Shown here: in pieces, positions 14,807-19,920 of the stretch
Numbering within the stretch: the stretch's first letter is position 1
Layout: each line of letters opens with the position of its first letter
From: Sphingobacteriaceae bacterium
GTDB lineage: Bacteria; Bacteroidota; Bacteroidia; Sphingobacteriales; Sphingobacteriaceae
DNA: 19,920 nt
NCBI GenBank assembly: GCA_947460275.1
Contig: CANHHZ010000011.1
Coordinates: 1-19,920, forward strand
Reading direction: 5' to 3'
Made by a program: the position numbers and the translations under genes
The notes under the pieces: model-generated
What the model saw: only the letters and a program-made list of their open reading frames with translations
Databases searched by the model: none
What the model was told of the DNA's origin: nothing

Positions 14807-16552
14807 TTACAAATCGGTTTTTATTTTAAGTTCTTTCAATTGCTTTTCGTCAATTGTGCTCGGGCTATCAATCATAACATCACGACCTGAGTTGTTTTTT
14901 GGAAAAGCAATCACGTCTCTGATGCTATCCAAACCAGCAAAAATAGAGCACAATCTATCAAACCCAAAGGCAATACCGCCGTGTGGTGGAGCGCCAAATT
15001 CAAAAGCATCTAATAAAAAGCCAAATTGTTTTTGTGCTTCTTGAGAACTAAATCCTAAGTGCTTGAACATTAATGATTGTAATGTTCTATCGTGAATACG
15101 AATAGAACCGCCGCCAATTTCTGTGCCGTTTACCACCATATCATAAGCGTTTGCACGTACTTCGCCAGGGTTGGTATCTAACATGGCAATGTCTTCTGGT
15201 TTTGGTGAGGTGAATGGATGGTGCATGGCGTGGTAACGCTCTGTGTCTTCATCCCATTCTAACAACGGAAAATCCAACACCCAAAGTGCTGCGAATTTAT
15301 TTTTATCGCGTAAACCCAAAAGAGATCCCATTTCTAGGCGCAGTTCGCTCAATTGTTTGCGTACTTTATCGGTATTGCCGGCCATTACCAAAACTAAATC
15401 TCCGGGCTGGGTTTGGCACGCGGCCGACCATTTTGTCAATTCTGTTTCGCTGTAAAACTTATCTACTGATGATTTTAAAGAGCCATCTTCATTATGACGT
15501 AAATAAATTAAGCCGGTAGCGCCAATTTGTGGGCGTTTCACAAAATCGGTAAGCTCATCTAATTGCTTTCGGGTATAATGCGCACAACCTTTAGCGTTGA
15601 TGGCGATTACCAATTCGGCATTATCAAAAACTGCAAAATCTTTACCCTTTACCACATCGTTTATTTCTACAAACTGCATATCAAAGCGTGTATCCGGCTT
15701 ATCCGAACCATAAAAGCGCATCGCATCGGCATATTGCATTCGTGGTACTTCAGGCAAATCATAATTGCGTACTTCTTTGAACAATGTTCTAATTAAACCT
15801 TCAAAGGTGTTTAAAATGTCTTCTTGTTCAATAAAAGACATTTCGCAATCTATTTGCGTAAACTCGGGTTGTCTGTCGGCACGTAAATCCTCGTCTCTAA
15901 AGCACTTTACAATTTGAAAATAGCGGTCGAACCCCGAAACCATTAACAACTGCTTAAACGTTTGAGGTGATTGTGGTAGCGCATAAAATTCACCGGCATT
16001 CATACGGCTTGGCACTACAAAATCTCTAGCTCCTTCGGGTGTCGATTTAATTAAAACTGGTGTTTCTACCTCTATAAAATCTAGCCCATCCAAATATCTA
16101 CGTACAGATTGAGCCATACGGTGGCGCAAAATCATATTGTTTCTGATCGGGTTGCGGCGCAAATCTAAGTAGCGATATTTCATACGTAAATCGTCGCCGC
16201 CATCGGTTTTATCCTCAATTAAAAACGGAGGAAGTTTGGCGGCATTTAATATTTCTAATTCGCTAACTTTTATTTCAATTTCTCCAGTAGGGATTTCTTT
16301 GTTTTTGTTAGAACGTTCTACAACGGCTCCGCTAACTTTAATTACAAACTCTCTGCCAAGGCTGCGGGCACTTTGGCACAAATCGGCATTATCGTTCATG
16401 TTAAAAACCAACTGTGTTATGCCGTAACGGTCGCGAATGTCAATAAAAGTCATTCCGCCTAAGTCTCTTGAGTTTTGCATCCAGCCGCACAATGTTACGC
16501 TTTCGCCTAAATTATTAAGCTTTAAAGCGCCGCAAGTAGTAGTTCTTAACAT
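14807..16552 (-). CDS. aspS: Aspartate--tRNA ligase, bacterial type
   Basis: Class II synthetase that charges tRNA-Asp. The 581 residues show the bacterial layout: an N-terminal anticodon-binding OB domain (1-105), class II catalytic core with motif 2 FRDEDLRADRQPEFTQID (218-235), a GAD insertion domain (about 290-410) and motif 3 PPHGGIAFGFDRL (522-534, R533). In the OB domain SRDLGG places Leu at position 31 with Lys near 83. As I recall, Leu and Lys at these sites mark discriminating enzymes, while His and Gly mark those that also charge tRNA-Asn; this is an inference. The ATG at 16552 lies 22 bases after a good -7 element. It is divergent from the sigma factor gene. Confidence 0.97.
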   Translation of the reverse strand: MLRTTTCGALKLNNLGESVTLCGWMQNSRDLGGMTFIDIRDRYGITQLVFNMNDNADLCQSARSLGREFVIKVSGAVVERSNKNKEIPTGEIEIKVSELEILNAAKLPPFLIEDKTDGGDDLRMKYRYLDLRRNPIRNNMILRHRMAQSVRRYLDGLDFIEVETPVLIKSTPEGARDFVVPSRMNAGEFYALPQSPQTFKQLLMVSGFDRYFQIVKCFRDEDLRADRQPEFTQIDCEMSFIEQEDILNTFEGLIRTLFKEVRNYDLPEVPRMQYADAMRFYGSDKPDTRFDMQFVEINDVVKGKDFAVFDNAELVIAINAKGCAHYTRKQLDELTDFVKRPQIGATGLIYLRHNEDGSLKSSVDKFYSETELTKWSAACQTQPGDLVLVMAGNTDKVRKQLSELRLEMGSLLGLRDKNKFAALWVLDFPLLEWDEDTERYHAMHHPFTSPKPEDIAMLDTNPGEVRANAYDMVVNGTEIGGGSIRIHDRTLQSLMFKHLGFSSQEAQKQFGFLLDAFEFGAPPHGGIAFGFDRLCSIFAGLDSIRDVIAFPKNNSGRDVMIDSPSTIDEKQLKELKIKTDL

Positions 16553-16574
16553 GTTCTAAATAAATTTTAAGTCT

Positions 16575-16582
16575 CAAAAATA
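16575..16582 (-). promoter_or_regulatory. -7 element of aspS
   Basis: On the minus strand TATTTTTG (16582-16575) matches TAnnTTTG, 22 bases before the aspS ATG. The upstream box is poor (TTTA, 22 bases away). Confidence 0.55.
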
Positions 16583-16621
16583 CCGATTTTGTTTGAATAG
16601 TTGGTAAATTTTAAAACACAG

Positions 16622-16644
16622 ACCTTTTGTACAGCACAAAAGGT
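16622..16644. repeat. 9-bp perfect inverted repeat between aspS and the ECF sigma gene
   Basis: ACCTTTTGT (16622-16630), loop ACAGC, ACAAAAGGT (16636-16644). It lies about 40 bases upstream of the aspS -7 element and about 48 bases before the candidate ECF promoter. No T-run follows directly on plus, so a protein-binding site is as likely as a terminator. Confidence 0.5.
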
Positions 16645-16691
16645 AGTTCGTTTTATACAACTCACAATTCAAAAAACTTTCTTACATTGAT

Positions 16692-16720
16692 GCAACGTTT
16701 TAAAAATCAATTTGTCTTTT
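16692..16720 (+). promoter_or_regulatory. Candidate ECF-type, possibly self-regulated promoter of the sigma gene
   Basis: GCAACGTTTT (16692-16701) has the AAC core of many ECF -35 elements. GTCTTTT begins 17 bases after that AAC (16714), resembling the GTC core of ECF -10 elements. The arrangement suits autoregulation of the sigma gene that starts at 16741. No housekeeping TAnnTTTG is seen here. The match is by eye. Confidence 0.4.
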
Positions 16721-16739
16721 AGTTAGAACGTTTTAAAAA
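16694..16739 (+). repeat. Direct repeat AACGTTTTAAAAA upstream of the sigma gene
   Basis: Two exact 13-base copies lie at 16694-16706 and 16727-16739, 33 bases apart, about three helical turns. The first covers the candidate -35 box; the second ends next to the TTG start codon. Confidence 0.6.
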
Positions 16740-16740
16740 A

Positions 16741-17292
16741 TTGGAAACTGCATATATAGATAAACACGTTTTGTTGGTAAATCAATGCCGACAAGGGAGC
16801 GCCAAAGCACAATTTGAATTGTACAAATTGTATGCAACGGCCATGTACAATGTTGCCCTGCGTGTGGTAAACGATGTTGCGGAGGCCGAAGATGTATTGC
16901 AAGAAGCTTTTTTAGATGCCTTTACTCGAATTGTAGATTTTAGGCAAGAAACCACTTTTGGCCTATGGTTAAAGCAAATCGTAATCAATAGATCCATAAA
17001 CAATTTGCGTAAGCGAAAGGTAGAATTTATAAGCTTAGATGGGGTAGAAATAGCTGATGAGGCCGAAATCAGTGTTAACGAAAACCAACTAAAAATAGCA
17101 AGCATAAAACAGGCAATGGCTCAACTGCCCGATGGATATAGGGTGGTGCTTAGCTTGTATTTATTTGAGGGATACGACCACGAGGAGATTGCGCATATTT
17201 TAAAAATTTCAGAAAACACATCACGTTCGCAATACATGCGAGCAAAAAGAAAATTAAATGCTTTGTTAACAGAGAAAGGGATAGTAAGATGA
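16741..17292 (+). CDS. ECF-type RNA polymerase sigma factor
   Basis: The 183 residues have only sigma regions 2 and 4, the mark of ECF sigma factors, which answer to envelope signals. Region 2 is about 20-90 (FELYKLYATAMYNVALRV, then DVAEAEDVLQEAFLDAF and LWLKQIVINRSINNLRKRK); region 4 is about 118-175 (LPDGYRVVLSLYLFEGYDHEEIAHILKISENTSRSQYMRAKRKL in part). Translation is taken from the TTG at 16741: an in-frame TAG lies at 16720-16722 and no ATG occurs before residue 37, which is inside region 2. The stop overlaps the next start as ATGA. With the downstream membrane protein it forms a probable sigma/anti-sigma pair. Its target set is unknown apart from likely self-control. Confidence 0.92.
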   Translation: METAYIDKHVLLVNQCRQGSAKAQFELYKLYATAMYNVALRVVNDVAEAEDVLQEAFLDAFTRIVDFRQETTFGLWLKQIVINRSINNLRKRKVEFISLDGVEIADEAEISVNENQLKIASIKQAMAQLPDGYRVVLSLYLFEGYDHEEIAHILKISENTSRSQYMRAKRKLNALLTEKGIVR

Positions 17293-17807
17293 AGAACTTA
17301 GAAGAATTTATAAAAAACAACAAAAAAGCTTTTGAAGAAAAGGGTCCTTCGGAGGGTTTATGGACAAATATCGAAATCCAATTGCTTAAAAAGCAAAAGG
17401 CAAAAGCCACGCTCAACATCTACAGATGGCTTAGTGTTGCTGCGGTTTTAATGATTGGGTTTGGCTTATACTTTGGCAATAACATGCGCAGCAAGGTGGA
17501 TGTAGCAGACATCAACCCCGAATTTGCCAAAAAACAAGTTCACTTTGCCACTCAAATTGAAGAGATGAAAGATAGCTTGGCTATTTACGCCAAGCAAAAT
17601 CCAGATTTGTACCAACAATTTACCGAAGATTTAAAAAATCTAGATGCCGATTACGACAAATTAAAATCCGAACTTCCCAAAAGCCCCAATCAGCTTTTTG
17701 TGGTAAAGGCAATGGTAAAAAACAGAGAAATGCAGTTGCAGGTTTTAAACCAGCAATTGGAAATAATTAATCAAGTAAACAATTATAAAAAGGAACAAAC
17801 ATTATGA
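17289..17807 (+). CDS. One-span membrane protein, probable anti-sigma factor
   Basis: The 172 residues have a cytoplasmic N-terminus (1-44, including GPSEGLWTNIEIQLLKK), one membrane helix (about 46-62, WLSVAAVLMIGFGLYFG) and a charged periplasmic helical part (about 78-170) with coiled-coil character. No zinc-binding HxxxCxxC motif is present, so it is not a ZAS-type anti-sigma factor. The role is inferred from position: the gene is coupled by ATGA overlaps both to the ECF sigma gene upstream and to the exported repeat protein downstream, the usual arrangement in Bacteroidota. The short N-terminus would be the sigma-binding part. I do not recognise a named domain. Confidence 0.7.
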   Translation: MKNLEEFIKNNKKAFEEKGPSEGLWTNIEIQLLKKQKAKATLNIYRWLSVAAVLMIGFGLYFGNNMRSKVDVADINPEFAKKQVHFATQIEEMKDSLAIYAKQNPDLYQQFTEDLKNLDADYDKLKSELPKSPNQLFVVKAMVKNREMQLQVLNQQLEIINQVNNYKKEQTL

Positions 17808-19060
17808 GAAATATAGCAATGGTAATTACAGTTTTGTTTTTAATTGGTGTAAAAGCAAATGGCCAACAAACGCTTATAAATGGCAAAACTACGTTAGTGG
17901 CAGGCGCAATTATTAAAGATAGGCCTAGCGGCACACTTTTCACTCAAACTAAAACTATTGTAAATGGCGATAGTATAACAGTATTTAGTTCGAATAATAA
18001 AACAAGCACACTTTATATTCATGATGAGACTGAGCAAGGCGATGCCGAAAAAACAAAATTTTACAGCAAAAGCTACGTTATAGATAAAAACGATAAAGTT
18101 AACTTGTCAAATAAGTTTGGATCTATAACTATAAAAACATGGGATAAAAATGAGATTAAGATAGATGCCGAAATTAAAGCTTATGCAAATACAGACAACG
18201 AAGCACAAAAACTGATAGACGATGTTGAAGCTACATCGAATAAAGAAGCCGATCAGATCTCGTTTAAAACTACCATGGAAAGCACCAATGGCAATTGGGG
18301 AAGAGGAAACAGAAATGGAAAAAATTGGAGAAGAGAAATTAAGGTTAACGTAACAGTTTATATGCCATCAGGCAACGCTTTAACGGCAACACAACAGTAT
18401 GGAAACATACAAATGGACGATTTTTCGGGCCCTACATCAATTGTTGTACAATATGGAAATTTTACCGCCAATAGCTTAAAAAGCAAAAATAATTATATCA
18501 AGGTTCAGTACGGAAAATGCGATATTAAGGATGCTGCTCAGGCAAAAATAAACCATCAATATGGCGGTGGTTTAACCATTGGTAGCATAGGCGAAATTGA
18601 ACTCCTTGCCCAATATACTGATGTAAATATTGGCGAAATTAAACAATCATCAATCATTAAACAACAGTATGGCTTTGGCATAACCATTGGCAACGCTGGG
18701 CCATTAAGTGCAACGGTACAATACAGTACGCTTAAAATTGGCAATTTGCAGGGCAGTTTAACGTCAAAAGTTCAATACGGAAAAGTAAATATTGATGAAG
18801 TTAGGGCAGATTGCAAAACGATAGACATTAATGCCGATTATACAAATGTTAACTTGGGCTTTGCGTCAAACTACAACGCCAATTTCGATGTGCGCACCAC
18901 TTATGGATCTTTTAAACACGAAAACAACGTAAATTCCCAAAAATTAGGAGACGATGATAGGCATTTCAGTTCGACTAAATCGTACAGCGGTACAGTTGGC
19001 AAGGGTGGTTACTCCACAATCAGTATCAAATCAACTTACGGCGGTGTAACTTTTAAGTAA
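17804..19060 (+). CDS. Exported beta-solenoid protein with 18-residue QYG repeats (DUF4097 / GIN-domain-like)
   Basis: The 418 residues start with a signal peptide (about 1-20, RNIAMVITVLFLIGVKANG, cut before Q21 or Q22), so the protein leaves the cytoplasm. From about 95 on it resembles the DUF4097/GIN adhesin-like beta-solenoids (VNLSNKFGSITIKTWDKNEIKIDAEI). The core, 197-330, is a regular ladder: [V/A/Q]QY[G/T/S] with Tyr at 199, 217, 236, 253, 271, 289, 307 and 325, steps of 17-19 and mostly 18 residues. Weaker copies follow at Y346, Y367 and Y412. This predicts a right-handed parallel beta-helix with a Tyr stack on one face. No lipobox, sorting signal or catalytic motif is seen. The ATGA overlap with the anti-sigma gene makes it part of that regulatory unit, as sensor, effector or target. 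A terminator follows. Confidence 0.8.
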   Translation: MRNIAMVITVLFLIGVKANGQQTLINGKTTLVAGAIIKDRPSGTLFTQTKTIVNGDSITVFSSNNKTSTLYIHDETEQGDAEKTKFYSKSYVIDKNDKVNLSNKFGSITIKTWDKNEIKIDAEIKAYANTDNEAQKLIDDVEATSNKEADQISFKTTMESTNGNWGRGNRNGKNWRREIKVNVTVYMPSGNALTATQQYGNIQMDDFSGPTSIVVQYGNFTANSLKSKNNYIKVQYGKCDIKDAAQAKINHQYGGGLTIGSIGEIELLAQYTDVNIGEIKQSSIIKQQYGFGITIGNAGPLSATVQYSTLKIGNLQGSLTSKVQYGKVNIDEVRADCKTIDINADYTNVNLGFASNYNANFDVRTTYGSFKHENNVNSQKLGDDDRHFSSTKSYSGTVGKGGYSTISIKSTYGGVTFK

Positions 19061-19079
19061 AAACCTTTAAACTAAAAAG

Positions 19080-19111
19080 AAGTCCGTTGATGTAAATCGG
19101 CGGGCTTTTTT
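19080..19111 (+). terminator. Intrinsic terminator after the QYG-repeat gene
   Basis: AAGTCCG (19080-19086) pairs with CGGGCTT (19101-19107) with one G-T pair and a 14-base loop, then a T-run. It starts 20 bases after the TAA stop. The large loop makes it somewhat weaker than the two bidirectional ones. Confidence 0.7.
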
Positions 19112-19119
19112 TATATTCG
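19112..19119 (+). promoter_or_regulatory. Possible -7 element of terC
   Basis: TATATTCG differs from TAnnTTTG at one base and lies 19 bases before the terC ATG. A TTG at 19087-19089 is 22 bases upstream. It abuts the terminator T-run. Confidence 0.35.
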
Positions 19120-19138
19120 TGGCGTAACATTTATAAAT

Positions 19139-19920
19139 ATGGAATTACTAAGTAGCCCCGAAGCGTGGATATCGCTTTTAACCCTAACTGTTTTAGAAAT
19201 TGTTTTAGGGATAGATAATATCATTTTCATCTCCATTTTATCGGGTAAATTACCCGCAAACCAGCAAAAAAAAGGGCGTCAAGTAGGTTTGGGCCTAGCC
19301 ATGATTACTCGTGTGTTGTTGTTGCTTTCGTTAACTTGGATCATGAAATTGACCACGCCTTTGTTTAATGTTGGCGAGTGGATTAACATTACAAATACAG
19401 AATGGTTGAGCAAAATGGCAATTTCGGGCAGAGATTTGATATTGATAATTGGAGGCTTGTTTTTAATTTACAAAAGCACGCACGAAATACACGAAAAACT
19501 AGAAAGTGCCGAAGAGAAAGAAATTAAAGGCAAGGTTTACTCATTTACCGGCGTAATTTTTCAAATTTTACTGCTTGATATTGTGTTCTCTCTCGATTCG
19601 GTAATTACCGCCGTGGGCATGGCCGAACACGTAGAAATCATGATTGCAGCCGTAATTATTGCCGTAATTATCATGATGCTTTCGGCAAGTGCCATTAGCA
19701 ATTTTGTAAACAACCACCCAACGGTAAAAATGTTGGCACTTTCGTTTTTATTGTTAATTGGAGTTTCGTTGTTGGCCGAAGGTTTTGACCAACACATACC
19801 AAAAGGTTACATTTATTTTGCTATGGCCTTTTCCATTTTGGTAGAGATGCTTAACCTAAAAATGAGCAAGAACAAGAAAAAACCGGTTAAGCTGCGCAAT
19901 ACGCCGCATGAAGAAACCGA
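19139..19920 (+). CDS. TerC-family integral membrane protein (3' end cut by window edge)
   Basis: 260 codons are visible. The TerC motifs are present: ISLLTLTVLEIVLGIDNIIF near residues 11-30, with the acidic residues of E-x5-D, and QILLLDIVFSLDSVITAVGM near 145-165, a second acidic helix repeating the first. Hydrophobic helices are spread over about 10-245, roughly seven. The family (Alx, YgdQ, TerC) is linked to metal ion, especially manganese, efflux; tellurite resistance is only one context. No ter operon genes are visible, so a housekeeping metal-homeostasis role is more likely. ATG at 19139 is chosen because it begins the family-like MELLSSPEAW. A basic tail (KMSKNKKKPVKLR) is reached near the window edge, so the protein may end soon after. 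Confidence 0.92.
   Translation, partial: MELLSSPEAWISLLTLTVLEIVLGIDNIIFISILSGKLPANQQKKGRQVGLGLAMITRVLLLLSLTWIMKLTTPLFNVGEWINITNTEWLSKMAISGRDLILIIGGLFLIYKSTHEIHEKLESAEEKEIKGKVYSFTGVIFQILLLDIVFSLDSVITAVGMAEHVEIMIAAVIIAVIIMMLSASAISNFVNNHPTVKMLALSFLLLIGVSLLAEGFDQHIPKGYIYFAMAFSILVEMLNLKMSKNKKKPVKLRNTPHEET

Noticed and set aside
19139..19920. Tellurite resistance island
   Set aside because: The terC homologue is alone; other ter genes are absent from the visible region.
1..19920. tRNA, rRNA, CRISPR array, riboswitch or transposon
   Set aside because: No repeat-spacer pattern, no cloverleaf or rRNA-like stretch and no transposase or terminal repeats were recognised by eye; a covariance-model scan could still find a small RNA.

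Overview
The window is A+T-rich chromosomal DNA that reads as Bacteroidota, most likely Sphingobacteriaceae (Pedobacter-like). Four things point there: the lpxC-fabZ gene fusion, a PorX-type regulator of type IX secretion, start sites without Shine-Dalgarno sequences, and several upstream elements matching the Bacteroidota promoter (TTTG, about 19 bases, TAnnTTTG). The assignment rests on gene content; no rRNA or tRNA gene was recognised. I see no insertion sequence, prophage, CRISPR array or integron. The window looks like core genome with a few poorly characterised envelope genes.

Left part (1-5850). On the minus strand, lpxD is followed with a short overlap by the lpxC-fabZ fusion, which runs off the left edge; together they make lipid A precursor and feed fatty acid elongation. 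Upstream, also on minus, is an HD-domain phosphohydrolase. Divergent from it is porX (receiver plus PglZ domain), then tsaE for the t6A modification of tRNA.

Middle (5911-13318). An alanine dehydrogenase-family gene, a secreted D-Ala-D-Ala dipeptidase and a lipoprotein muramoyl-alanine amidase lie in a row and could salvage cell-wall alanine. A 17-bp perfect hairpin ends both this group and the convergent glnS. Divergent from glnS is a two-gene unit, a stand-alone B12-binding protein and a crotonase, followed by an orphan sigma-54 activator with its own terminator. A 346-base gap follows; it holds that terminator, a possible remnant of a small membrane gene, and one small hairpin.

Right part (13665-19920). 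A YtxH-like protein, a holin-like two-helix membrane protein and an unknown 146-residue protein form a tight unit convergent with aspS; a 12-bp bidirectional terminator separates them. Divergent from aspS is a three-gene unit with ATGA overlaps: an ECF sigma factor, a one-span membrane protein that is probably its anti-sigma factor, and an exported protein built of 18-residue QYG repeats that should fold as a beta-solenoid. A terC-family gene runs off the right edge.

The least described parts are the ECF sigma/anti-sigma/QYG-solenoid operon with its candidate self-regulated promoter, the alanine dehydrogenase homologue with Gln in place of the usual catalytic His, and the two distinct promoter-to-start spacings, which suggest that lpxD and tsaE are read from leaderless mRNAs.
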